A DNA stretch of 64,000 bases from Aggregicoccus sp. 17bor-14 (GCF_009659535.1 NZ_VJZZ01000003.1:466809-530808); one strand, 5' to 3'; shown: positions 8,604 to 19,414, numbered from the stretch's first letter. Numbers and translations: made by a program. The notes: a model not told the origin generated them from the letters alone.

Positions 8604-9905
8604 TCACGCGCCCCGGCGCAACCCACCGCGCTCGAGCACGAAGCGCCCGGCGATTCCGTCGCCAGAGCCCTGCAGTCCATCAAGCCCCTCGCGCGTGCGC
8701 GACAGCACCGCCAGCTCGCGCCAGCCGAGGAAGGCCCACAGCGCGTCCTCCCCCACCTGCAGCGCGAGACGCGCCTGCAGCTCGTGGGTGAGCAACCGCG
8801 CAGCGTCGCTGCCATCTCCAGCCGCCACGGCCCACAGCCCCGTTGTCTCTGACGCCAGCGCCACGCCGCCCTGCTCATCGCGCTGCACCGGCCGCAGCGC
8901 GGCGGGACGCGCCTCGAGGTTCCGCCACGCGGCCGCATCCACGGTCTCGGGCGCAAGGCCCCAGGCCTCGCGCGGCACGTAGCGCACGAGCTCCGGGTCT
9001 TGGAGGACGTAGAAGACGCGCAGCCCCGCCGGGCCCTCGCGATGGAGGCTGCCGAACGCGCGCGTGACGAATCCGTCGGGCCGCAGCACCGGCAGCACCT
9101 GCGCGAGCAGCTCGTCCGCGGAGGCCTCGCCTCCTCCTTCGCGCAGCCTTGCGGCAAGCGCCGAGACATGCCCCTCCAGCGCCTCACCACTCGCGACGAA
9201 GCCTGCGTGCAGCGAGGCAAGGTCCACACGTGACAGAGGCCCCTGGCGCGGCTGCACCCAGAGCTGCTCTCCCTCCACGCGGTGGAGGGCACCTTGCCCC
9301 CGCAGCGCTCCGATGAGCGCATCCACGAAGCTCGCCCGACTGGCCGCCGACATGTCTCGCCCTGCAGCGGCCTCGCTCGGAGCCCGCGTGCCCGAACGCA
9401 CGCTCTCCCCGCGCGCCACGACCGATTCCGTCGTGCCTCCCGCCTCGCACGATTCGCCTGGCGTTCCTGCCAGCTCCGCCTCGAGCAGCCGCGCCTCCTC
9501 ATCCAGCGGGTCCGCGCGGAGCACGCGTGCCACGAGTTCTGCCGCGCGCGCCCGCTCCCCGCGGCGCAGCGCGAGCACGGCAAGCACCTTGAGGGCCTCG
9601 GGGTCCTCGGGAGCGAGCGCGAGCGCCCTCTGCAGCGCGGCCTCCCCCTCGCGGTAGCGCTCGAGCGCGAGCAGGGCCCGCGCGTGGCCCAGGTGCACCT
9701 GCAGCTCGCGCGGGAAGTCGCGCACGAGCGCCTCGAGCAGCCGCAGCGCCTCGAGCTCGGCGCCGGCATCGATGCGCGCGTGGGCGAGCGCGAGCCGCAG
9801 CGTGGGCCCGCCCTCGCGCGCCGCCGCCGCCTCGAGCAGCGCGAGCTCCGCCGGGGAGAGCCGCTCCCCCGCCTCCACCTTGCGGCGGACGGCCTCGAGG
9901 TTCAT
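8604..9905 (-). CDS. TPR protein with DUF1444-like C-terminal domain
   Basis: A 433-residue cytoplasmic protein. Residues about 35-150 carry three to four tetratricopeptide-like helical pairs (for example LQVHLGHARALLALERYREGE). After a Ser/Thr-rich linker (about 150-180), residues 185-433 resemble DUF1444/YtpQ-type domains (SRVDLASLHAGF, LLAQVLPVLRPDGF, YVPREAWGL). No catalytic residues are evident, so a scaffold role is likely. It starts 13 bp after the DUF1684 gene and is probably the last gene of a gloA-DUF1684-TPR operon. The DUF1444 assignment is by sequence feel and needs a profile search. Confidence 0.7.
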   Translation of the reverse strand: MNLEAVRRKVEAGERLSPAELALLEAAAAREGGPTLRLALAHARIDAGAELEALRLLEALVRDFPRELQVHLGHARALLALERYREGEAALQRALALAPEDPEALKVLAVLALRRGERARAAELVARVLRADPLDEEARLLEAELAGTPGESCEAGGTTESVVARGESVRSGTRAPSEAAAGRDMSAASRASFVDALIGALRGQGALHRVEGEQLWVQPRQGPLSRVDLASLHAGFVASGEALEGHVSALAARLREGGGEASADELLAQVLPVLRPDGFVTRAFGSLHREGPAGLRVFYVLQDPELVRYVPREAWGLAPETVDAAAWRNLEARPAALRPVQRDEQGGVALASETTGLWAVAAGDGSDAARLLTHELQARLALQVGEDALWAFLGWRELAVLSRTREGLDGLQGSGDGIAGRFVLERGGLRRGA

Positions 9906-9918
9906 CGGCCCCTGCGCC

Positions 9919-10839
9919 TCAGTGCGTGCCCGCGCGCTTCTCGCCGGCCTCCACGCGCACCGCGAGGCGGTTGTCGCGCGGGGGCAGCGGGCAGGTGGCG
10001 AAGGAGGTGAACGCGCAGGGCGGGTTCGTGGCGCGGTTGAAGTCGAGCACCGTCTTCCCGTTCTTCGGCAGCGGCGCGTAGAGGAAGCGCCCGGGAGCGT
10101 AGGTGTCGGTGCGGTTGGTCTGGTCCGCGAAGATGATGAAGAGCTGGTCGTCGCCCGGCTCGATCACCGGCGTCAGGTGGTACTCCTTGCCCTGGAAGCG
10201 GAAGACGAGCGTGCCCGGCGAGGGCATGTCCTCCACCGCGCCGAGCACGTTGGGCACGGCGACGGACTTCTGCCCCCGCCCCGGCTCGAGCCGCGCCTCG
10301 ACGCGCCAGGCCGGGTCGTAGGGGAAGAGCGGGATGCCCTTGAACTCACGGCGCGCGGGCGAGGCCGTGTCGCGCACGCGCAGGCCGAGCTTTCCCTGGC
10401 GCGAGATGACGTGGAACTGGATGGTGCCCACCTCGAGCACGTCCGGCTCACCGGCCGCGTCCGAGTGCAGCGCGCCGCCCGTGAAGGGCTGGTCCTTCGC
10501 GCTCACGCTCACGCCCTTCGCAGGGGTGAAGCTGAGGCTCGTGCCGTGGCGGGTGAGCGTTCCCACCAGCGGGGGCGCGCTGGGGGGCAGCGGGATGTCG
10601 CTGTCGGGCGCCGAGCCCACGCGGCTGTCGCCCTCCTTCAGCCAGTGCAGGCCCACCAGGCTGAGCCAGCCGTCCTCGGCGGTGAGGCGGCGCACCCGCT
10701 CCTCGTGCCACGCCTGCTGCTCGGAGGCGGGGTCCGTCTTGGAGCTCTTCTCGGAGCCCTTCTCGGCGGTCTTGGCCGGCTGGGCAGGGGCGGCGCTCAC
10801 GAGCAGCGACAGGGCAAGCGGCAGGGACATCGACGGCAT
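9919..10839 (-). CDS. DUF1684 domain protein, exported
   Basis: A 306-residue protein with a signal peptide (about 1-19, ending ...VSAAPAQ) and a Lys/Ser-rich linker. The rest matches DUF1684: HEERVRRLTAEDGWLSLVGLHWL near the start of the domain, the central strands, and the C-terminal DFNRATNPPCAFTSFATCPLPP with the conserved NPPCAF-type motif. The function of the family is unknown. GGAGAG precedes the ATG. It sits 38 bp after gloA and 13 bp before the TPR/DUF1444 gene. Confidence 0.82.
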   Translation of the reverse strand: MPSMSLPLALSLLVSAAPAQPAKTAEKGSEKSSKTDPASEQQAWHEERVRRLTAEDGWLSLVGLHWLKEGDSRVGSAPDSDIPLPPSAPPLVGTLTRHGTSLSFTPAKGVSVSAKDQPFTGGALHSDAAGEPDVLEVGTIQFHVISRQGKLGLRVRDTASPARREFKGIPLFPYDPAWRVEARLEPGRGQKSVAVPNVLGAVEDMPSPGTLVFRFQGKEYHLTPVIEPGDDQLFIIFADQTNRTDTYAPGRFLYAPLPKNGKTVLDFNRATNPPCAFTSFATCPLPPRDNRLAVRVEAGEKRAGTH

Positions 10840-10877
10840 GGAGACTCTCCGGGTTCTCGAGAACGGCGGGGAAGACT

Positions 10878-11276
10878 TCAGGCGCGCGGCGCGGCCTTCT
10901 GCTCGATGAGCTCGACGCGGTAGCCGTCCGGGTCCTCGACGAAGGCGATGACGGTGGTGCCGTGCTTCATCGGCCCCGGCTCGCGCACGATGCGGCCACC
11001 CGCGGCGCGCAGCCGCTCGCAGGTGGCGTAGATGTCCTGCACGCCGAGCGCGATGTGGCCGTAGGCGTTGCCCAGCTCGTACGCCTTCGTGTCCCAGTTG
11101 TGGGTGAGCTCGATGGCGGTGTGGGTGTCCTCGGGGCCGAAGCCCACGAAGGCGAGCGTGAAGCGCCCCTCCGGGTACTCGTGGCGGCGCAGCAGGCGCA
11201 TCCCGAGGATGCGCGTGTAGAAGTCCAGGGAGCGCTCGAGGTCGCCCACTCGCAGCATGGTGTGGAGGATCCGCAT
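10878..11276 (-). CDS. gloA: lactoylglutathione lyase (glyoxalase I)
   Basis: A 132-residue glyoxalase I converting the hemithioacetal of methylglyoxal and glutathione to S-lactoylglutathione. Metal ligands H5, E56, H74 and E122 are at the positions known from E. coli GloA, and the length and the [20 protein letters not shown] opening match the short Ni/Co-type bacterial class. It appears to lead the operon with the DUF1684 and TPR/DUF1444 genes; no functional link to those is known. Confidence 0.93.
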   Translation of the reverse strand: MRILHTMLRVGDLERSLDFYTRILGMRLLRRHEYPEGRFTLAFVGFGPEDTHTAIELTHNWDTKAYELGNAYGHIALGVQDIYATCERLRAAGGRIVREPGPMKHGTTVIAFVEDPDGYRVELIEQKAAPRA

Positions 11277-11397
11277 GGTGTGCAGGGTTCTAGCGCCCGG
11301 CGGCTCGGCGTGCAGCCGCTTCGCACAAAAGGTTCAGGCCTGGTCGCCTCCCCCTGGCCCGCTTGCCGCCGCGCCCGCGCAGGCTTAACGGTCGTCC

Positions 11398-12348
11398 ATG
11401 CGCGCCATGGTCATCCCCCGCTTCGGCGGTCCCGAGGTCTTCGAGGAGCGGGAGGTGAAGATCCCTCCGCCCGGTCCCTACCAGCTGCTCGTGCGGGTGC
11501 GCGCGAGCGGCACCAACCCGGTGGATGCGAAGCTGCGGCAGGACGGGAGCTGGGCGGGGCTGAAGCTGCCCGCGGTCATCGGCTACGACGTGTCGGGCAC
11601 GGTGGAGGCGGTGGGCCCCGGCGTCACGGACTTCCACGTGGGCGACGCGGTGTTCTACACGCCGGAGATCTTCGGCAACCCCTGGGGCAGCTACGCGGAG
11701 CTGAACCTGGTGAACGCGAGCATCGTCGCGCCCAAGCCGATGAACCTCTCGCACGAGGAGGCGGCGGCCGTGCCGCTCGCGGGGGGCACGGCGTGGGAGG
11801 CGCTCGCCCGGCGCATCCAGCTTCATCAGGGAGAGACCATCCTCATCCACGGCGGCGCCGGCGGCGTGGGCAGCTTCGCGGTGCAGATGGCGCGCGCGGT
11901 GGGCGCGCGCGTGCTCGCCACCGCGGGGACGGAGAACCAGGAGACGCTGCGCCGCCTGGGCGCGCACGTGGCCATCGACTACCGCAAGGAGGACCCGGCG
12001 GAGGTGGCGCTGCGCGAGACGGACGGCACGGGGGTGGACGCGGTGTTCGACACCGCGGGCGTGAACATCCTGCCGAGCCTGCGCGCCACGCGGACCTCGG
12101 GAAGGCTCGCGACGATTCTCGGCGTGCAGGGAGACCTGAGCCTCCTGTACCAGAAGAACCAGACGCTGCACGGCGTGTTCCTGCTGCGCGAGCGCGAGCG
12201 GCTGGAGGAGATGACCCAGCTCATCGAGAAGGGCGGCGTGAAGCCGCTGGTGGAGCAGGTGCTGTCACTCAACCAGGTGGCCGAGGCCCACCGCCGCCTC
12301 GACTCGGGCCACGGGCGCGGCAAGCTCGTGCTGAAGGTGGCGCCGTAG
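11398..12348 (+). CDS. zinc-independent quinone oxidoreductase / MDR-family alcohol dehydrogenase
   Basis: A 316-residue medium-chain dehydrogenase/reductase of the quinone oxidoreductase type. The nucleotide-binding loop GGAGGVG lies near 155-161, and ASGTNPVDAKLR near 38-49 is the family signature. The catalytic and structural zinc cysteines of classical alcohol dehydrogenases are absent. It would reduce quinones or enones with NADPH. ATG at 11398 is followed by a second ATG at 11407, which is also possible. A hairpin at 12379-12407 follows the gene. Confidence 0.87.
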   Translation: MRAMVIPRFGGPEVFEEREVKIPPPGPYQLLVRVRASGTNPVDAKLRQDGSWAGLKLPAVIGYDVSGTVEAVGPGVTDFHVGDAVFYTPEIFGNPWGSYAELNLVNASIVAPKPMNLSHEEAAAVPLAGGTAWEALARRIQLHQGETILIHGGAGGVGSFAVQMARAVGARVLATAGTENQETLRRLGAHVAIDYRKEDPAEVALRETDGTGVDAVFDTAGVNILPSLRATRTSGRLATILGVQGDLSLLYQKNQTLHGVFLLRERERLEEMTQLIEKGGVKPLVEQVLSLNQVAEAHRRLDSGHGRGKLVLKVAP

Positions 12349-12378
12349 AGGGAACGAGGGTGAGGGTGCCGAGCGCCA

Positions 12379-12407
12379 CCGGGTTGCATCTGCGAGGAGC
12401 AACCCGG
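12379..12407. terminator. intergenic hairpin between convergent genes
   Basis: CCGGGTTGC (12379-12387) and GCAACCCGG (12399-12407) form a perfect 9 bp stem with an 11 base loop, midway between two convergent stop codons (12348 and 12454). There is no T tract, so it may act as a stabilising hairpin or bidirectional pause rather than a classical terminator. Confidence 0.5.
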
Positions 12408-12410
12408 CGT

Positions 12411-12452
12411 CCGTGAAACCCTCACCTCGACCCGCTCCCGGAGAGAGCTCGT
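12411..12452. repeat. degenerate copy of the dispersed palindromic repeat
   Basis: Read on the minus strand, CTCTCCGGGAGCGGGTCGAGGTGAGGG resembles the repeat's right arm with its trailing GGGTGAGGG-type flank, but the stem is broken. It is an eroded relative located next to the stop codon at 12454. Confidence 0.4.
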
Positions 12453-12453
12453 C

Positions 12454-13356
12454 TCAGTACGCGTAGCTCGCCACGTCCGCGCGCACCTTGGAGACGATGC
12501 CGCCCCAGTTGCCGTTCGCGTAGTGGTTGTAGCTCTCGCCGTCGTCGCGGAAGTCCACCGTGTGGTAGCTCCACTTCGCGCGGCCGCCCTCGCACGCGTT
12601 GGTGCCCAGCGTGAGGTCGTTGCAGAACCAGTCGCTCGGGTTGCAGTAGCTCCCGCCGCTGCTGCCCGAGACGCCGCCGGTGGAGTGGTACGCGACCACC
12701 TCGTCGTCCTGGCCCGGGAGGATGCCGGAGTACAGCGTGCCCTTGGCGCCCGCGAACATGTAGAACCAGCGCCCGCCGGTGACGTTGTGGTTGTAGAGCG
12801 CGCGCGCCGTGGTGGTGACGAGGTCGCTCACCAGCGGCTCGCTCAGGAGCCAGTCACCGTCGTCCGCGAGCTCGCTGCCGCCGCCCGCGCCGCTCGCCAC
12901 GTCCACCCACTTGATGTTCCACCCGGTCTGGGTGGTGCCATCCGTGTTGCCGCACTGGCCCGCGCTGTTGGGCACCGCGTTCTTCTTGTAGCGCTGGCTC
13001 GTGCCGTACAGGCTCAGCGCGTAGCCGATCTGCAGGTCGCCCGCCGAGTGCACCGCCACGTAGCACCAGTTGCTCCCCGTGCAGAAGCAGTCGAGCGCAT
13101 CGCGGATGCGGCCGTTCTCGCTGCCCACGTGCTGGCTGCCCACCCAGTTCACCGCGCGCGGGTTCACGCCGGTGGCAGAGGACGCGGGGCCCCAGTAGCT
13201 GAAGTCCGCGTAGTTGCCGGGCTGGGTGGTGCCGCCGTTGCGGCCGTGGATCCACAGCGTGTAGTTCGTCGCCGAGGCCTCGGTCGCACCAAGGAGGCTC
13301 AGGGAGACGCACAGCAGGACGAACGCGGGGAACAGGGACTTCGCAAGACGCGGCAT
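12454..13356 (-). CDS. secreted Cys-rich alpha/beta-hydrolase-like protein
   Basis: A 300-residue exported protein with a signal peptide (about 1-29, ending ASA). TLWIHGRNGG (33-42) looks like the oxyanion-hole strand of alpha/beta hydrolases, and VAVHSAGDLQIGYAL contains a nucleophile-elbow-like Ser (S104). A late D-D (GQDDEVVAYHS) and His (YNHYANG) could complete a triad. Several Cys in the mature part (DCFCTG, NWCYV, GQCGN, SYCNPSDWFCND, NACEGG) suggest disulfides and extracellular life. The hydrolase call is inference from motif order; the substrate is unknown. A terminator-like hairpin lies upstream at 13465-13496. Confidence 0.65.
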   Translation of the reverse strand: MPRLAKSLFPAFVLLCVSLSLLGATEASATNYTLWIHGRNGGTTQPGNYADFSYWGPASSATGVNPRAVNWVGSQHVGSENGRIRDALDCFCTGSNWCYVAVHSAGDLQIGYALSLYGTSQRYKKNAVPNSAGQCGNTDGTTQTGWNIKWVDVASGAGGGSELADDGDWLLSEPLVSDLVTTTARALYNHNVTGGRWFYMFAGAKGTLYSGILPGQDDEVVAYHSTGGVSGSSGGSYCNPSDWFCNDLTLGTNACEGGRAKWSYHTVDFRDDGESYNHYANGNWGGIVSKVRADVASYAY

Positions 13357-13464
13357 GGGGAGGCCTCCGGCTCAGGCACTGCGTTGAGTGAGCCCCACAC
13401 CGGCAACCTGCTGCACACCTTCGCGCCGACCTGCGGGGCGGCGCGTACTTTGACCCCAAAATCA

Positions 13465-13496
13465 GCGGGGCCCGACGCAGCACGCGTGGGCCCCGC
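13465..13496 (-). terminator. Rho-independent terminator after the S9 peptidase gene
   Basis: GCGGGGCCC / GGGCCCCGC form a perfect 9 bp GC stem with a 14 base loop. On the minus strand the hairpin is followed by TGATTTTGGGG, a T-rich stretch unusual in this GC-rich DNA. It lies 36 bp past the stop of the S9 peptidase gene (13532) and before the start of the next minus-strand gene (13356). Confidence 0.7.
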
Positions 13497-13531
13497 AGAC
13501 TAATCGACACTCAGTTGCATGACGCCCAGCG

Positions 13532-15601
<2,070 letters not shown>

Positions 15602-15759
15602 GGCAGGGGACCTCCGGAGCGGTGGAAACGCAGCGACAGGCGACGCTGCCGCCTTCGCCGGGCGCTGTCCACCGCAACCTCGCCCGCCGCCCGCCGCCCG
15701 CAGCGGGCGCGGGCGCCGGATTGGCGCAAGGCGCACACCTGGCATAGACCTTGGGGGGC

Positions 15760-17109
15760 ATGCCCACCGCCGAGCCCCTGTTGCCGGACCTGCTGGACGC
15801 AGCGCTGCAGCAGCAGCGCCAGCGCGCGGTCGCGATGGGTGCGCGCGTGCGGCTGGTGGGCGCGGCGCTGCTCCTGCCGCTGGTGAGCGCGCTGTGGCTG
15901 CTGGGGGGCGAGGACTGGAAGCCCTACGTGCTGCCGCTCGCGCTCTACTTCGCGAGCGCGCTCGCGCTCTTCCTGCTGCGCGAGCGCCGCGGCGTGGCGG
16001 TGCGCGCGCTGGTGCAGTCGCTCCTGGACGTGGTGCTCGTCTTCTGGGTGCAGCACGAGGCGCTGCCGGTGAGCCCCTTTCCCGCGGGCGTGGCGGGCTT
16101 CAGCCTGGGGCTGTTCGGCCTGCTGGTGGTGCTCAGCGGCCTGACGCTCTCGCTGCGCGTCACGCTGCTCACCGCGGCGCTGGGCACGCTCGCGCAGGTG
16201 GCGCTGATGCGCGAGGCGGGCGTGGGCCTGGGCGCGCAGCTGGTCGCAGGCGTGGTGCTCTTCCTCATCGCCTCGGTGAGCCAGTTCGGCGCGCTGCGCG
16301 TGCGCTCGCTGGCGCTGGGGCTCACGCGGGTGGAGGTGGAGCGGCAGCTGGAGCACCGGCGGGTGGAGGAGGTGGAGGCGGCGCACGCGCAGCTGCAGCG
16401 CCTGCAGCGCGAGAAGGACGCGCTGAGCGAGCTGGTGGTGCACGACCTGCGCAGCCCCCTCACCGCGGTGCTGCTCAACTTGGAATGGCTCGCCTCGGAG
16501 GTGGGCCCGGAGCGCCCGCAGTGGGCCGAGTCCCTGCGCGACTGCGAGGCGCTCGCGCGCCGCCTCACCGGCATGGTGACGGACCTGCTCGAGGTGAGCC
16601 GGCTCGAGGAGGGGCGGCTCACCCTCAAGCGCACGGCGCTGTCCGCGGCGCGCCTGGTGGACGAGGTGCGCCGCCAGGCCGCGCCGCTCGCGCGCACGAA
16701 GGGGCTGCAGGTGGAGGCCTCGGTGCCTCCGTCGCTCGAGGTGGTGGCGGACCGCGCGCTGCTCACCCGCGTGATGGAGAACCTCGCCGCCAACGCCGCG
16801 CGCCACACCCCGAAGGGTGGACGCATGCAGCTGGAGGCGCAGCTGCGGGACGACGAGGTGCTGCTCGCGGTGCACAACGACGGGCGGCCCATCCCGCCGC
16901 CCGCGCGCGAGCACCTCTTCGACAAGTTCGCGCAGGGCAGCGACGAGAAGAACGCGCGCAGCGGCTGGGGCCTGGGGCTCTACTTCTGCCGGCTCGCGGT
17001 GGAGGCCCACGGCGGCCGCATCCAGGTGGAGGACGTGCCCGGCTGGAGCACCTCCTTCGTCGTGCGGCTGCCAAGCGCTCCCCCCTCACCCGGGAGAGGG
17101 GCGGGCTAG
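15760..17109 (+). CDS. membrane-bound sensor histidine kinase
   Basis: A 449-residue kinase. About five or six membrane helices fill residues 25-180, followed by a coiled linker (RVEVERQLEHRRVEEVEA) and a HisKA domain with H228 in VVHDLRSPLTAVLLN. The ATPase domain has the N-box ENLAANAARHTPKGG, a G1-like HNDGRPI and the G2 motif GWGLGLYF, so it looks active. No response regulator is adjacent. ATG 15760 has a G-run just upstream; a TTG at 15751 is an alternative. The last residues (APPSPGRGAG) are encoded by a copy of the dispersed repeat, and the stop overlaps the next gene by 4 bp. Confidence 0.9.
   Translation: MPTAEPLLPDLLDAALQQQRQRAVAMGARVRLVGAALLLPLVSALWLLGGEDWKPYVLPLALYFASALALFLLRERRGVAVRALVQSLLDVVLVFWVQHEALPVSPFPAGVAGFSLGLFGLLVVLSGLTLSLRVTLLTAALGTLAQVALMREAGVGLGAQLVAGVVLFLIASVSQFGALRVRSLALGLTRVEVERQLEHRRVEEVEAAHAQLQRLQREKDALSELVVHDLRSPLTAVLLNLEWLASEVGPERPQWAESLRDCEALARRLTGMVTDLLEVSRLEEGRLTLKRTALSAARLVDEVRRQAAPLARTKGLQVEASVPPSLEVVADRALLTRVMENLAANAARHTPKGGRMQLEAQLRDDEVLLAVHNDGRPIPPPAREHLFDKFAQGSDEKNARSGWGLGLYFCRLAVEAHGGRIQVEDVPGWSTSFVVRLPSAPPSPGRGAG
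17081..17106. repeat. dispersed palindromic repeat, copy 3 (partial, intragenic)
   Basis: CCCTCACCCGGGAGAGGG at 17083-17100 is a shortened copy of the repeat lying inside the last codons of the histidine kinase gene. It encodes the PPSPGRG tail and supplies the stop region. Confidence 0.55.
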
Positions 17110-17519
17110 GGCTCCACGCGCACCAGCGTCGCCGGAGGCACGGCCTCCACGGGCTTGCCCTTCTCGTCCAACGGCTGGAGCCTCAGCCCGCCCTGGAGCA
17201 CGACGAAGCCGCGCACGCCGCCCTCCCCCTCGAGCTCCAGCCGGTACACCGTGGCCTCGGGCTTTCCGGGCACCCCGTGCGTCTCGCGCCAGTGGCCGCG
17301 GTGCTCGTAGCGCCGGTCGCCGTCCCAGCTGTGCCGGTCCTCCTCCTGGAGGAGGCAGCGGCCGTCCGGCTCCAGCGTGAGACGGGTGAGGATGATGCTG
17401 CAGTTGTCGCAGGGCAGGCGTCCCTCGTAGACGGTGTGGACCGTGAGGGGCGGCGGCCGGGTATCCGGGCGCGTGGCGCAGGCGAGCGCCAGCAAGCCGA
17501 GGCAGAGGAGCGCGCGCAT
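17106..17519 (-). CDS. NlpE-like lipoprotein
   Basis: A 137-residue lipoprotein with lipobox LLALAC (acylated Cys about residue 15). The mature part resembles the NlpE N-terminal domain: YEGRLPCDNCSIILTRLTLEPDGR followed by a Trp/Tyr strand pair (HRGHWRET) and a C-terminal barrel strand. NlpE in enteric bacteria is an outer-membrane lipoprotein sensing surface or copper stress; the CxxC-like PCDNC is the conserved feature seen here. It starts 23 bp after the methyltransferase gene and is probably cotranscribed with it; its stop overlaps the convergent kinase gene by 4 bp. Confidence 0.75.
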   Translation of the reverse strand: MRALLCLGLLALACATRPDTRPPPLTVHTVYEGRLPCDNCSIILTRLTLEPDGRCLLQEEDRHSWDGDRRYEHRGHWRETHGVPGKPEATVYRLELEGEGGVRGFVVLQGGLRLQPLDEKGKPVEAVPPATLVRVEP

Positions 17520-17542
17520 GCGCAGAAGGTGCGCACCCCGCG

Positions 17543-18343
17543 TCAGGCGCGCACGCCGACGATCTCCAGGTACGCGACGTCCAGCGCCAGCGTGCCGTCC
17601 TTCGCGAGGTTGCTGCGCTCGAACACCTCGCGGAGATCCTTCTCCAGCGCCCCCGCGCCCTCCCCCAGCGTGCGGAAGGCCGAGAGCGTGGGGCCGTACC
17701 AGGTCCGGAAGTAGTCCACGCAGGCCTGCGGCGACGGAAAGCGCCAGGGGCAGGTCTGCCGGGTGAGGCGAAGCTCGCGGCAGTGCGGGCCGAGCAGCTC
17801 CTTCACCCGCGCCTCGTTGCCCCACATCACCGCGGGCTGCACGCCAGCGGGCGGCGGCACGTGGCGCGCGACGGCGCGGAACATGTCCCCCACCGTGCTC
17901 TCCGGCGTCCAGTTCGCCATCCCGATGCGCCCGCCCGGGCGGCACACGCGCGCGAGCTCTCGCGCCACCGCCTCCTGGTCCGGCGCGAACATGGCGCCGA
18001 TGGTGGACATCACCACGTCGAACTGGCCGTCCTTGAACTGCAGCTTCTGCGCATCCGCCACCTCGGTGCGCAGCGCGAGGCCATCCACCTCGGCGCGCCG
18101 CTTCGCCTCCTCCAGCAGCTCGGGCACGTAGTCGGTGGCGAGCACGTCCGCGAAGCGCCGGGCCGCCGGCAGCGACGCGTTGCCGTTGCCCGCGGCCACG
18201 TCGAGCACGCGCTCGCCGGCGTGCACGTCGAGCTGCCGCACCAGCGACTCGCCGATCCAGTTGAGCAGGCTCCCCACCCTGCCGTAGCCGAGGCTCCAGA
18301 CCTTCTGCTGCTTCCCGGTGATGCCTGCGAAGTCCACGCTCAT
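17543..18343 (-). CDS. class I SAM-dependent methyltransferase
   Basis: A 266-residue methyltransferase with a standard Rossmann fold: motif I VLDVAAGNGNAS near residue 46, an acidic residue at the end of strand 2 (ATDYVPELLEEA), and VADAQKLQF and FDVVMSTIGAMF for motifs II-III. It resembles the UbiE/MenG-like Methyltransf_11/25 group; the substrate is unknown. GGGGAGA precedes ATG 18343. It heads a two-gene unit with the NlpE-like lipoprotein and is divergent from the NIPSNAP gene over a 198 bp region that contains two CGGTACA repeats. Confidence 0.88.
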   Translation of the reverse strand: MSVDFAGITGKQQKVWSLGYGRVGSLLNWIGESLVRQLDVHAGERVLDVAAGNGNASLPAARRFADVLATDYVPELLEEAKRRAEVDGLALRTEVADAQKLQFKDGQFDVVMSTIGAMFAPDQEAVARELARVCRPGGRIGMANWTPESTVGDMFRAVARHVPPPAGVQPAVMWGNEARVKELLGPHCRELRLTRQTCPWRFPSPQACVDYFRTWYGPTLSAFRTLGEGAGALEKDLREVFERSNLAKDGTLALDVAYLEIVGVRA

Positions 18344-18417
18344 GCGCGCTCTCCCCCGTGTGGTGGTGACCGAAGGGCGCAGGGTGGGCGCCTGCGCGAG
18401 CAGGGGCGAGCGCACTC

Positions 18418-18438
18418 CGGTACACAGACTTCGGTACA
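18418..18438. promoter_or_regulatory. direct repeat CGGTACA in divergent promoter region
   Basis: CGGTACA occurs at 18418-18424 and again at 18432-18438, with a 14 bp period, in the 198 bp between the methyltransferase and NIPSNAP genes. It could be an operator, but no matching regulator is adjacent, so this is a weak call. Confidence 0.3.
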
Positions 18439-18541
18439 GGAGGGGGCGCCTCGAGCGGCGGCGCTCGCTCGTCCGAATGAGGGCCGGCTCTGTCCTATTG
18501 CCCCCGCACGCTGCCTCCGAACCCCGCTTCTGGAGGCACCC

Positions 18542-19327
18542 ATGCAGGCCCTCTCCGTCCTCGGACTCCTCGCCGCCCTCGGCGCCACCCCGCACGCAGA
18601 CACCTGCTGCCGGGTGCTCGAGCTGCGGCAGTACACGCTGTACCCCGGCAAGCGCGACGTGCTCGTGGAGCTCTTCGAGCGCGAGTTCATCGAGAGCCAG
18701 GAGGCCGAAGGGATGCGGCTCGTCGGCCACTTCCGCGACGCCGGGCGCCCGGAGCGCTTCGTGTGGCTGCGCGGCTTCCCGGACATGGCGTCGCGCGAGC
18801 GCTCGCTGAAGGCCTTCTACGGCGGGCCGGTGTGGAAGGCGCACCGCAGCGAGGCCAACGCGACGATGCAGGACTCCTCGGACGTGCTGCTGCTGCGCCC
18901 GCTGAAGGAGGACACGGCCTTCTCCCTCCCGCCCACTCCGCGCCCGCCGGTGGGCACGCGCGAGCGCCCCGCCTCCCTCGTCGTGGCCACCGTGCTGCTC
19001 CTGAAGCAGCCGGTGGACGCGGAGCTCACGCAGCTCTACGCGCAGCAGGTGGTACCGGCGCTGAGGGCTGCGGGGGCCGCGCCGGTGGCCGCCCTGCAGA
19101 CGGAGTACGCGAAGAACACCTTCCCCGCGCTGCCCGTGCGCGAGGGCGAGCACGCGCTGGTGTGGCTGTGCCGCTTCGAGAGCCTCGAGGCCTACCGCGC
19201 CTTCCAGGAGCGGCTCGCCCACTCCGAGTCCTGGAGCAAGCGAGTCCTCCCTGCGCTGCAGCCGCGGCTCGCGAAGCCCCTCCAGACGCTGCAACTCGAG
19301 CCCACCGCGCGCTCCCTGCTGCGCTGA
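18542..19327 (+). CDS. NIPSNAP family protein
   Basis: A 261-residue protein with two NIPSNAP-type ferredoxin-like (dimeric alpha-beta barrel) repeats: RVLELRQYTLYPGKRDVLVELFE in the first half and VVATVLLLKQPVDAELTQLY through LVWLCRFESLEAYRAFQERL in the second. The N-terminus (ALSVLGLLAALGATPHA) is hydrophobic and may be a short signal peptide. GGAGG upstream of ATG supports the start. Function in bacteria is unknown. A copy of the dispersed repeat follows the stop. Confidence 0.8.
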   Translation: MQALSVLGLLAALGATPHADTCCRVLELRQYTLYPGKRDVLVELFEREFIESQEAEGMRLVGHFRDAGRPERFVWLRGFPDMASRERSLKAFYGGPVWKAHRSEANATMQDSSDVLLLRPLKEDTAFSLPPTPRPPVGTRERPASLVVATVLLLKQPVDAELTQLYAQQVVPALRAAGAAPVAALQTEYAKNTFPALPVREGEHALVWLCRFESLEAYRAFQERLAHSESWSKRVLPALQPRLAKPLQTLQLEPTARSLLR

Positions 19328-19329
19328 CC

Positions 19330-19371
19330 GCGTCCTGCCTCTCTCCCTGGGAGAGGATCGGGGTGAGGGAT
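19330..19371. repeat. dispersed palindromic repeat, copy 4
   Basis: CTCTCCC-T-GGGAGAG at 19341-19355 with the left flank GCGTCCTGC and right flank ATCGGGGTGAGGG, the same arrangement as copies 2 and 6. It starts just after the NIPSNAP stop codon. Confidence 0.75.
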
Positions 19372-19414
19372 GAGCCGCCGGCGCAAGCACGTGCGCCGGC
19401 GGCGAAACCACACG

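Noticed and set aside
12379..12407. Classical Rho-independent terminator
   Set aside because: The hairpin is good but has no T tract on either side, so it is listed only as a low-confidence terminator-like hairpin.
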